From: CAVVAL01 sp963742725
GTDB taxonomy: Bacteria; Actinomycetota; Actinomycetes; Mycobacteriales; Cryptosporangiaceae
Direction: 5' to 3'
Assembly (NCBI GenBank): GCA_963742725.1
Contig: CAVUMX010000004.1
Span: 496,001 to 560,000 of the forward strand
DNA: 64,000 nt
Under the pieces are notes generated by a model. It ran no database searches and was not told the origin of the DNA. It saw only the letters and a list, made by a program, of their open reading frames with translations. Below are positions 8,334 to 15,613 of this stretch, in pieces (positions within the stretch are counted from its first letter, which is position 1; every line of letters starts with the position of its first letter). The position numbers and the translations under genes were made by a program.

Positions 8334-9734
8334 ATGTCAGATCGTCGACCACTCTTCGCTGTGGGGATGGTCGCGGCGCTGATGGCTGGTGCCGCGCTTC
8401 TCGCCCCGCAGACGGTCGGGGCGTCGAGTCACCGGGAAGCGCCGCTCATCGCCGGCGACCCGCAGCTCGACAACACCGACACGTACGCGTTCGTCAGTCC
8501 GGACCGCCCGGACACGGTGACCCTGATCGCCAACTGGACCGGGCTCCAGGAGCCGAACGGCGGACCGAACTTCTACCCGTGGGCGGAGAAGACCGCCTAC
8601 GACATCAACATCGACAGCGACGGTGACGCCCGCGCGGACATCACCTACCGCTGGTGGTTCACCAACAAGTACCGGAACAAGAACACGTTCCTGTACAACA
8701 CCGGCGTCGTCACCTCGCTCGACGACCCCGACCTGAACTTCCGCCAGACGTACCGGCTGGAGAAGATCACCAGGTACGGGTCGACCACGCTGGTCAGCAA
8801 CGGCCGCGTGGGCCCGTCGAGGGTCGGGCCCGCGTCCATGCCGAACTTCGGCGCGCTGGTGAAGCAGGCGATCACGCCGGTCCCGGGGGGCGGCAAGTCG
8901 TTCGCCGGCCAGGCCGACGAGTCGTTCTTCCTGGACCTGCGCATCTTCGACCTGCTCTACGGGGGTGACCTGTCCGAGGTCGGCCAGGACACGCTGCGCG
9001 GGTACAACGTCAACTCGATCGCGTTGCAGGTACCGAAGAGCGAGCTGGCGCTGCTGCAGGACCCGGTCCGGAACCCGGTGATCGGGGTCTGGAGCAGCAC
9101 GGCGCGGCCGAGCGTCCAGGTTGTCGGGCCGAACAACACCAGGCTCGACTCCGGCCCCTTGGCGCAGGTCTCGCGGCTGGGTATGCCGCTGGTCAACGAG
9201 GTCGTCATCCCGGTCGGGAAGAAGGACGAGTTCAACGGGACCAAGCCGAGCGGCGACGCCAAGTTCCTGCCGTTCGTCACCAACCCCGAGGTGCCGCGAC
9301 TCATCGAGCAGATCTACATGATCCCGGCGCCGAAGACACCGCGTAACGACCTCGTCGAGGTGTTCCTCACCGGTGTCTGCAAGGCGTGCGGACCGGTCCA
9401 GGCCGATCTCAACTCGCAGCGGCTCAACAAGGACGTGGACCCTGCGAACTTCCGTCCGAGTGAGCAGCTGCGGCTGAACATGGCCGTACCGCCCTCGGCG
9501 ACGCCGAACCGGCTCGGTGTTCTCGGCGGGGACCTCGCCGGCTTCCCGAACGGGCGCCGGCTGGCCGACGACGTCGTCGACGCGACGCTCCAGGTCGCCG
9601 AGGGTGTGCTGCTTCCCGGCGCACCGGACGCGGTCAAGGGCCTCGGCGACGCCGTGAACGCCAACGAGAAGCCGTTCGGGACGACGTTCCCGTACGTAGC
9701 GCTGGCCAACGGCGTGTCCGTGAACCAGAGCTGA
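8334..9734 (+). CDS. Secreted DUF4331 family protein
   Basis: A 466-residue exported protein with a signal peptide (about residues 1-28). The diagnostic DUF4331 start SSHREAPLIAGDPQLDNTD follows the cleavage region. Family members are secreted beta-rich proteins of unknown biochemical role, often in sets with other exported proteins. The strong RBS GGAGGGGGA at about 8320 supports the ATG at 8334. It is followed by the hairpin element at 9747-9818 and a small lipoprotein gene in the same direction. Confidence 0.88.
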   Translation: MSDRRPLFAVGMVAALMAGAALLAPQTVGASSHREAPLIAGDPQLDNTDTYAFVSPDRPDTVTLIANWTGLQEPNGGPNFYPWAEKTAYDINIDSDGDARADITYRWWFTNKYRNKNTFLYNTGVVTSLDDPDLNFRQTYRLEKITRYGSTTLVSNGRVGPSRVGPASMPNFGALVKQAITPVPGGGKSFAGQADESFFLDLRIFDLLYGGDLSEVGQDTLRGYNVNSIALQVPKSELALLQDPVRNPVIGVWSSTARPSVQVVGPNNTRLDSGPLAQVSRLGMPLVNEVVIPVGKKDEFNGTKPSGDAKFLPFVTNPEVPRLIEQIYMIPAPKTPRNDLVEVFLTGVCKACGPVQADLNSQRLNKDVDPANFRPSEQLRLNMAVPPSATPNRLGVLGGDLAGFPNGRRLADDVVDATLQVAEGVLLPGAPDAVKGLGDAVNANEKPFGTTFPYVALANGVSVNQS

Positions 9735-9746
9735 CCCCTCGCGTGT

Positions 9747-9818
9747 CCCGCCGCACCCTCCGTCCGACCTTCGGACTTTTGAGGGTGCGGCGGGCCGCTC
9801 GACCCTCAAAAGTCCGAA
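9747..9818 (+). repeat. Paired, mutually exclusive hairpins (repeat copy 1)
   Basis: Arms 9770-9786 and 9802-9818 form a perfect 17-bp inverted repeat (TTCGGACTTTTGAGGGT and its complement). A second perfect 14-bp repeat pairs 9747-9760 with 9781-9794. The two stems share 9781-9786, so only one can form fully. The longer stem recurs at 10224-10271. The element lies between the DUF4331 gene and the lipoprotein gene. Confidence 0.7.
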
Positions 9819-9836
9819 ACTCGAGAGCGAGGAACC

Positions 9837-10214
9837 ATGAAGGCAACAGTGGGAGTCGCGGTCGTGCTCGCGCTGGCGGGCTGCTCGACGGGCGGCACCG
9901 ACCTGCCCCGGGCGGACGAGTTCCGGGACGGTCTGTGCCGGCAGGCCGCCGAGCCTGTGCTGGCCCTGGCCCGGATCGCCGACCGCAACGACGGCGCCCG
10001 CACCGTCGGAATGACGGACCGCAAGGCGCTCGCCACCCACCAGGCGGCGCTCAAGAAGCTCCAGCCGGACGCCGAGCTGGCCGAACCGGTGACGGCCCTG
10101 GTCACGGCGATCGGCTTCGTCCGGATCCGGCTCGACGGACGGACGTACGACCCGGTGCTGCTCCGCGACATGGACAAGGCGAGGGCCACCGTCCAGACCC
10201 GCTGCGTGCCGTAG
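9837..10214 (+). CDS. Small lipoprotein, hypothetical
   Basis: A 125-residue predicted lipoprotein with a short signal ending in a lipobox (LALAGC, Cys16), followed by a mostly helical domain with two further Cys near residues 34 and 123. Family not recognised. RBS GAGCGAGGAA precedes the ATG. It is flanked on both sides by copies of the same inverted repeat, which may terminate or attenuate its transcript. Confidence 0.65.
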   Translation: MKATVGVAVVLALAGCSTGGTDLPRADEFRDGLCRQAAEPVLALARIADRNDGARTVGMTDRKALATHQAALKKLQPDAELAEPVTALVTAIGFVRIRLDGRTYDPVLLRDMDKARATVQTRCVP

Positions 10215-10223
10215 CGCTCGACC

Positions 10224-10271
10224 TTCGGACTTTTGAGGGTCGGCAGGCCGCCCTGACCCTCAAAAGTCCGA
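10224..10271 (+). repeat. Hairpin repeat, copy 2
   Basis: The same TTCGGACTTTTGAGGGT arm as at 9770 (10224-10240) pairs with 10256-10271, giving 16 perfect base pairs with a 15-nt loop. The arms are identical to copy 1 apart from the last base, while the loop differs. It lies just after the lipoprotein stop and 40 bp before the DUF1295 gene. Confidence 0.7.
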
Positions 10272-10310
10272 GAGTCGGCGAGGCCGGGCGACGTTGCGTA
10301 TGGTCGTCCG

Positions 10311-11078
10311 ATGACGTTCCTGGTGACGGCGCTCGCCGTCGTGCTGGTGCTCTCGATCACGTTCGCGATCGCGCTCAAGGTCGGCCGGCACAGCGTGATC
10401 GACGTCGCGTGGGGGCTGGGATTCGTCGCGGTGGCGCTCGTCGGCGCGGTGCTGTTCGACGGCGATCCGACCACGCGCGCCGTCGTGGCCGTGCTCGTGA
10501 CGGCGTGGGGCCTGCGGCTCGCCGTCCACATCGGACTTCGGGGACGCGGCCACGGCGAGGACCCCCGGTACGTGAAGCTCCTGTCCCGCGCCCGGGGCAA
10601 CCGCACGCTGTACGCGATCAGGACCGTGTACCTGCCCCAGGGCGTGGCGCTGTGGTTCATCTCGCTGCCGGTGCAGTTCGCGCAGCGCGAGCCCGACCCG
10701 ATGACCTGGATCTCCTGGCTCGGCGTCGCCGTCTGGGCGATCGGGTTCGCGTTCGAGGCGGTGAGTGACTGGCAGCTCGTCCGGTTCAAGGCCGACCCGG
10801 CGAACCGGGGCCAGGTCATGAACCGGGGACTGTGGCGCTACTCCCGCCACCCGAACTATTTCGGCGACGCGGTGGTCTGGTGGGGACTGTTCCTCATCGC
10901 GGCGGCCCATTTCCCTGGCTGCCTCACCGTCCTCTCGCCGCTGCTGATGACCTACACGTTGACGAACGTCACAGGGAAGCCCGTGATGGAGCGGCAGCTC
11001 GGCGACCGGCCCGGATACGCCGGGTACATTCGGAGCACGAGCGGATTCATCCCGCTTCCGCCGCGTAAATCTCCATAG
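10311..11078 (+). CDS. DUF1295 / steroid 5-alpha-reductase-like membrane protein
   Basis: A 255-residue integral membrane protein with about six to seven helices. The C-terminal signature NRGLWRYSRHPNYFGD (about 171-186) is typical of DUF1295 and related isoprenylcysteine-methyltransferase/steroid-reductase-type proteins, where it contributes to cofactor binding. The substrate is unknown; family members are often annotated as lipid or steroid reductases without proof. It is followed 13 bp later by a peroxiredoxin gene in the same direction. Confidence 0.85.
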   Translation: MTFLVTALAVVLVLSITFAIALKVGRHSVIDVAWGLGFVAVALVGAVLFDGDPTTRAVVAVLVTAWGLRLAVHIGLRGRGHGEDPRYVKLLSRARGNRTLYAIRTVYLPQGVALWFISLPVQFAQREPDPMTWISWLGVAVWAIGFAFEAVSDWQLVRFKADPANRGQVMNRGLWRYSRHPNYFGDAVVWWGLFLIAAAHFPGCLTVLSPLLMTYTLTNVTGKPVMERQLGDRPGYAGYIRSTSGFIPLPPRKSP

Positions 11079-11091
11079 AACGGGGGCACTC

Positions 11092-11544
11092 GTGCTCAAG
11101 CCCGGCGACCTCGCACCGGACTTCCAGCTTCCCGACGAGAACGGCATCCTGCGTGAACTGCGCGTCCTGCTCCGCGACGGCCCCGTCGTGCTGTTCTTCT
11201 ACCCCGCCGCGATGACCGCCGGTTGCACCGCCGAGGCGTGTCACTTCCGCGACCTCGCCCGCGAGTTCAAGGAGGCCGGTGGCCAGCGCATCGGCGTCAG
11301 CCTGGACGCGGTCGCCAAGCAGCGCGAGTTCACCGAGCAGCACGCGTTCGACTACCCGCTCCTGTCCGACGCCGACGGCACCGCCGCCCGGGCGTACGGC
11401 GTGAAGCGGCGCCTGTCGATCCTGCCGGTCAAGCGCGCGACGTTCGTCATCGGCACGGACCGGAAGGTCATCGACGTCATCACCAGCGAGCTGCGGATGT
11501 CGGTCCACGCGGACCGCGCCCTGGCCGCCCTCGCTCAGGCGTAG
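11092..11544 (+). CDS. bcp: Peroxiredoxin, BCP/PrxQ type
   Basis: A 150-residue thioredoxin-fold peroxidase that reduces hydrogen peroxide and organic peroxides. The peroxidatic Cys45 is in MTAGCTAEAC and a second Cys50 sits five residues later, the spacing of the atypical two-Cys PrxQ/BCP group. GTG start preceded by GGGGG. Cytoplasmic. It probably shares a transcript with the DUF1295 gene. Confidence 0.9.
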   Translation: MLKPGDLAPDFQLPDENGILRELRVLLRDGPVVLFFYPAAMTAGCTAEACHFRDLAREFKEAGGQRIGVSLDAVAKQREFTEQHAFDYPLLSDADGTAARAYGVKRRLSILPVKRATFVIGTDRKVIDVITSELRMSVHADRALAALAQA

Positions 11545-11665
11545 GGTCGCCCGCCGCATCCGCCTCTCGACGGGTGCGGCGGAAACTGGTACAAACCTCA
11601 TGCCCACCATTGATCCGATGTATCGGCTCATCGGCTGTGCGTCGGAGAACGCATGAGGAGGCCCC

Positions 11666-12889
11666 GTGGCCTGGATCTCGCGCTGCTCGCACGTGCTCCG
11701 GACGGCGGTCGCCGTCGCCGTTCTCGCCGTCACGGTTGGCCAGTCGCCGGCCGCCGCCGCACCACGGGCGACCTGGGTGGACGCCTGGGCTGCCGCGCCA
11801 CATCCGTCCACCGCCGAGACGGCACCTCCGACCTTTGAGAACCGCACGCTCCGGATGATCGTCCGGCTGCACGCCGGTGGCACGTCCGTGCGGATCCGGC
11901 TGGCGAACACGTTCGGGGACCGGCCGGTGACGTTCGGCCGGGTCCGCGTGGCGGTCCGCAGTTCCGGTCCGGCGCTGGTCGCGAGCACGAACCGCCCGGT
12001 CCGGTTCGGCGGTACGAACACCGTGACGCTGCCGGTGGGCGGCGAAGTGCAGAGCGACCCGGTCTCCCTGACGGTCCAGCCGGGTCAGGACCTGGCCGTG
12101 AGCATGTACGTCCCCGGGCGGACCGGCGCCGTCACGTGGCACCGGTCCGCGTTGCAGACCAGCTACGTGTCCGGCGCCGGCGACCACGCGGGCAACAACA
12201 ACGCGACGCCGTACGCGACGACGACCGGGAACTGGTTCTTCGTCAACGCGGTGAGCGCGCACTCGGCGACGGCGCCGGGCACGGTGGTGGCGTTCGGCGA
12301 CTCGATCACCGACGGCAGCGGATCGACGTCGAACGCGAACCGGCGCTGGCCCGACGTCCTGTCGGACCGGCTGATCGCGCGCTACGGAGCGACCGCGCCG
12401 TCGGTGGTGAACGAGGGCATCTCCGGCAACATGGTCGCGTCCGACACTCCCCGGGCGGGGCCGAGCGGCGTCAAGCGGCTCGACCGGGACGTGCTCCAGC
12501 GCGCCGGCCTGCGCCACCTCGTCCTGCTGGAGGGCATCAACGACCTTCGCGGCGGCGGCGCCACGGCCGCGCAGCTCATCTCCGCGTACGAGCAGATCAT
12601 CGACCGTGCGCACGCGCGGGGCGTGAGAGTCCACGGTGGAACGATCCTGGCCTTCAAGGGCACGCCCGGTTACACGGCCGCGCAGGAGAACGTCCGGACG
12701 GCCGTCAACACCTGGATCCGGACGAGCGGCCGCTTCGACAGCGTGGTCGACTTCGACGCCGCCACGCGCGACCCGGCCGACCCGCTGAAGCTCCGCGCCG
12801 CGTACGAGCGCGGCGACCACCTGCACCCGAACGACGCGGGCTACGCGGCGATGGGAAACGCGATCGACCTGGCCCTCTTCGGCCGGTGA
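11666..12889 (+). CDS. Secreted SGNH/GDSL hydrolase
   Basis: A 407-residue exported esterase-type protein with a signal peptide of about 32 residues. An N-terminal beta-sandwich domain (about 35-195) is followed by an SGNH hydrolase core. The block I nucleophile is Ser213 in AFGDSITDGSGS, block III contains GINDLR (about 291-296), and the C-terminal acid/base pair is in DHLHPNDAGY. This layout matches secreted SGNH hydrolases of actinobacteria acting on acyl or sugar esters. GTG start with GAGGAGGCCCC upstream. Confidence 0.88.
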   Translation: MAWISRCSHVLRTAVAVAVLAVTVGQSPAAAAPRATWVDAWAAAPHPSTAETAPPTFENRTLRMIVRLHAGGTSVRIRLANTFGDRPVTFGRVRVAVRSSGPALVASTNRPVRFGGTNTVTLPVGGEVQSDPVSLTVQPGQDLAVSMYVPGRTGAVTWHRSALQTSYVSGAGDHAGNNNATPYATTTGNWFFVNAVSAHSATAPGTVVAFGDSITDGSGSTSNANRRWPDVLSDRLIARYGATAPSVVNEGISGNMVASDTPRAGPSGVKRLDRDVLQRAGLRHLVLLEGINDLRGGGATAAQLISAYEQIIDRAHARGVRVHGGTILAFKGTPGYTAAQENVRTAVNTWIRTSGRFDSVVDFDAATRDPADPLKLRAAYERGDHLHPNDAGYAAMGNAIDLALFGR

Positions 12890-12896
12890 CGGCGGC

Positions 12897-12926
12897 GCCC
12901 GCCCCGGTCAGCCAACCGGGGCGGGC
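12897..12926. terminator. Bidirectional hairpin terminator
   Basis: Perfect 12-bp arms (12897-12908 and 12915-12926) with a 6-nt loop. One arm overlaps the last codons of the convergent DUF305 gene. It separates the stop codons at 12889 and 12908. Confidence 0.55.
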
Positions 12927-13522
12927 AGCTTCTCGATCATCGCCAGCATCTGGGTGATCTGCGCGGACCGCGACTTGTCGATACGGCCGGCAAGGGCCTT
13001 CGCCTCGGCATTATGCCCGCCGGCGAATTCCGCGCGGGCGATCTGGATCGCGTCGTCCTGGTGGGCGATGAGCATGTTGAGGAACGCGCGGTCGAAGTCG
13101 GCGCCCGTCTTGGCCTTGAGGTTGCGGATCTCGATGTTGCTGGTACCGGGCATCCCGCCGTGGGCGGCGTGCTCGCTGGCGGCGGCCGTGGCCGGCTTGT
13201 TCCAGCCCTTGAGCCAGCCGGACATCGTGTTCGCCTCGCTGAGCTGCGTGACGGAGATGGCGGCGGCCAGGGTCTTGACCTCCGAACTGGAGGCGCGCGT
13301 GCCGGCCAGTCCGGTGATGTCGATGCCCTGCTTGTGATGGGGGACCATCATCTGCGCGAACATCACGTCGGCGGCGTTGAACTTCTCGCCGTTGGGTGCG
13401 GTCACCGGCGGTGACACGGAGACGGACGGCAGTGTTTCCGGCGGGCTGGTCCCGTCCGTGCTCTGGCCGCAGCCGGCCGTCACGAGAACTGTTGCCGTCA
13501 GTACCGCGGCCAGCCGGATCAC
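12908..13522 (-). CDS. DUF305 family lipoprotein
   Basis: A 204-residue exported protein with a lipobox-like VLVTAGC (Cys17), a Ser/Thr/Pro linker and a DUF305 ferritin-like domain. The conserved metal-type motifs are MMVPHHKQGIDI (about 62-73) and MLIAHQDDAIQIA (about 148-160). Family members are periplasmic or surface proteins sometimes linked to copper or other metal handling; function is not established. I choose the GTG at 13522 because AGAGGAG lies about 6 nt upstream and the lipoprotein signal begins there. It follows the LPMO gene in the same direction. Confidence 0.85.
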   Translation of the reverse strand: MIRLAAVLTATVLVTAGCGQSTDGTSPPETLPSVSVSPPVTAPNGEKFNAADVMFAQMMVPHHKQGIDITGLAGTRASSSEVKTLAAAISVTQLSEANTMSGWLKGWNKPATAAASEHAAHGGMPGTSNIEIRNLKAKTGADFDRAFLNMLIAHQDDAIQIARAEFAGGHNAEAKALAGRIDKSRSAQITQMLAMIEKLPAPVG

Positions 13523-13595
13523 AGTGGCTCCTCTCGTCGGGACGCAAGCGCAAACGGGCCGCACCGGATCACGATGCGGCCCGCCGCGAGTTCGG

Positions 13596-14453
13596 TCAGA
13601 CCTGCTGCCAGAGTGCCGGGACGTTCGGCGGCTCCCAGCCGGTCAGCGAGGTGTGTGCCTGCCGGCACCGGTAGGTCATGCCGTTGTACGTCACCTGCGC
13701 GCCTACCGCGTAGGGCGTGTTCGGCGCCCACGTTCCGCCCGGCTGCGGGCCGGGGGTGGGGGATGTCGTCGGGTTCGGACCCGGCGTCGGCGAGGTGGAG
13801 GTGGACGGCTGCGGGTCGGGGTTGCCGCCGCCGAAGTTCACGTCCGAGCAGGTGTAGAACGCTTCGTTGCTGCCGTTGAAGCGCTGCCAGATCGAGTAGA
13901 TGACGTGGCGCCCGCTGCGGCTCGGGATGTTCACGTTCCAGGACCACGGGGGCTCGGCGTGGGTGAACGACGCGAGCTGGACCAGGTCACTCCAGCGCAG
14001 CGGCTGCGTGGGGCTCCAGCCGGCGCGTGTGATGTAGAAGATGAACGTGCCGTGGAGGTGCGGTGCGGTCGCGTGGTAGGTCAGCGTGCGGTTGCCGGCG
14101 GAGATGTTCGTCGCCGGCCAGTCGGACCGGGCGAGGTCCAGGCCGCGGTACTTGTCCCGGCCGGCGCTGCACAGCTTGCCGTCGGGGATGAGCTGCTGGT
14201 GCCGCCCGCCGGCTTCCAGCAGGGACACCTCGTTCCAGTCGTACATCGCCTGGGTGCCGCCGGCCGCGACCGCCGCCGCGCAGGCCGCGGAGTCCGGCGA
14301 CTCCGGCCCTTCACGCCAGCAGTTGTACACCCGGCTGGCTGGGTTCGACATGGTGCCGTGTGCGGTCGCAGGGCTCGACGGCAGCACCACGAAGAGAACT
14401 GGCGCGGCCGTGAGCGCTGCGATGACCAGCGCTGCTCTGCGTCTAAACGTCAT
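13596..14453 (-). CDS. AA10 lytic polysaccharide monooxygenase with chitin-binding module
   Basis: A 285-residue secreted copper enzyme that oxidatively cleaves chitin (AA10 family). Signal peptide is residues 1-31. Mature His32 (ATAHGTMS) and the second histidine in TYHATAPH make the copper brace, and the axial-aromatic region reads EAFYTCSDV. After the catalytic domain comes a Pro/Ser/Thr linker (about 210-236) and a C-terminal CBM5/12-like chitin-binding module with the typical aromatic pattern (about 240-285, ending ALWQQV). ATG start with GGGAGAG upstream. Two DasR-like sites lie 52-64 bp upstream. It is a paralogue of the gene at 61413. Confidence 0.93.
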   Translation of the reverse strand: MTFRRRAALVIAALTAAPVLFVVLPSSPATAHGTMSNPASRVYNCWREGPESPDSAACAAAVAAGGTQAMYDWNEVSLLEAGGRHQQLIPDGKLCSAGRDKYRGLDLARSDWPATNISAGNRTLTYHATAPHLHGTFIFYITRAGWSPTQPLRWSDLVQLASFTHAEPPWSWNVNIPSRSGRHVIYSIWQRFNGSNEAFYTCSDVNFGGGNPDPQPSTSTSPTPGPNPTTSPTPGPQPGGTWAPNTPYAVGAQVTYNGMTYRCRQAHTSLTGWEPPNVPALWQQV

Positions 14454-14490
14454 GGCTCTCTCCCAGCGAACAAGACTCCGGGTGGGCAAA

Positions 14491-14517
14491 GGACTAGACC
14501 ATTTAGGTCTAGACCAT
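14491..14517 (-). promoter_or_regulatory. Paired DasR-like (dre) operators
   Basis: On the minus strand two direct copies are visible: ATGGTCTAGACCT (14517-14505) and ATGGTCTAGTCC (14502-14491). They match the core of the Streptomyces DasR-responsive element (TGGTCTAGACCA type) and the direct repeats known from chitinase promoters. They lie just upstream of the LPMO gene at 14453. Confidence 0.8.
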
Positions 14518-14622
14518 GAGTATCGCGCCGGGGCTGGGAGTAGCACCAGACCTCACTGGCATAAGTCGCCATTAACTTGGATCTGGTACCGCCCAAAAGG
14601 GCCCAACCGGGCCGTTCCGGGG

Positions 14623-15372
14623 TCATTCCTCCAGGACGGAATAGCTTTCCATCTGCTCGATCCGCAGCGGTTCGGGATGGTCCATGGCAGCCAGACCGGC
14701 GAGATGTCCGGTTCCGGCGTCCAGGTCGTGGAGCTGGAAACGGGCCGGGGCGGACGGGCGGTCCGACCATTCGGTCAGCCGTGGTGCCGCGTCCAGGCCC
14801 GTGACGGTGAGCAGCTTGAGCGGCACAGCCAGCCCTTCGCCGGTCGCCTTGAGGACGGCTTCCTTGCGCGTCCAGTAGGTGAGGAACGCGGTGACGCGGA
14901 GTTCCGGCGCCACCGCCGCCAGCTCGGCCGCTTCCTCTGCAGACAAGACGTTGCCGGCCAGCAGATCGACGTCCAGATCGGGCTTGAGCACCTCCACGTC
15001 CACGCCGACCTCGACGTCCCGGGTGACGGCCAGCGCGACCCGGTCGCCGGAGTGGGACAGCGAGAAGCGCACGTCGCTCCCGTCGATCCGCGGCTTGCCG
15101 TGCGGCCCGCCGCAGTGCAGGCACGTCCGCTCGAAGTGGATCTCGGCGGTGCCGGTGCCGAGGTGCGCCGCGAGGACCGTCCGGGCGAGGGCGTAGGCGA
15201 TCGTGAACCGGTCCCGGTCGACCGGACGGCGCATCCGTTCGCGGCGTTCCCGCTCGTCACGGGCCAGCAGTTCGACGTGTGCGGCGGTAGCGAGCGCGGG
15301 CGAGGCCCACCACACCTGGCAGATGCCGGCGGGCAGCGGGGGGATCGGATCCGTCGGCGCCTCGTGGTCCAC
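14623..15372 (-). CDS. 4'-phosphopantetheinyl transferase, Sfp type
   Basis: A 249-residue enzyme that transfers phosphopantetheine from coenzyme A to the serine of carrier domains. The magnesium-binding motif GVDVE is at about 134-138 and WTRKEAVLKATGEG at about 178-191, the standard Sfp signatures; a HCGGPHGKP segment (about 90-98) is also typical. GTG start. It is transcribed divergently from the Pls-type synthetase gene across 240 bp, so that carrier domain (Ser543) is its obvious partner. Confidence 0.93.
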   Translation of the reverse strand: MDHEAPTDPIPPLPAGICQVWWASPALATAAHVELLARDERERRERMRRPVDRDRFTIAYALARTVLAAHLGTGTAEIHFERTCLHCGGPHGKPRIDGSDVRFSLSHSGDRVALAVTRDVEVGVDVEVLKPDLDVDLLAGNVLSAEEAAELAAVAPELRVTAFLTYWTRKEAVLKATGEGLAVPLKLLTVTGLDAAPRLTEWSDRPSAPARFQLHDLDAGTGHLAGLAAMDHPEPLRIEQMESYSVLEE

Positions 15373-15613
15373 GCCGACGATTCAACACCGTCTGCGCTGT
15401 GACACCAGCCACGAAGGTCAGATTGGCGGGTTGACGAGGGGTAAACTGACCGCTCGGCACCGGTGGTTGCGAGGTGCTACGCGTTGAGGCCCGACCGACC
15501 CGGGTTCCTGCGGCTGCGGCGAAGGCCCGATCAGCCGGACGCTGAGCTGCAGGCACTTACCGGAGGTTCTACGTGGTGTGTTCATCCGGCCTTGAAACGG
15601 CACGGAGGCCCGC

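Noticed and set aside
15431..15447. TTGACG and TAAACT as a promoter for the Pls-type gene
   Set aside because: The two hexamers are only about 5 bp apart, so they cannot serve as one -35/-10 pair; neither has a convincing partner.
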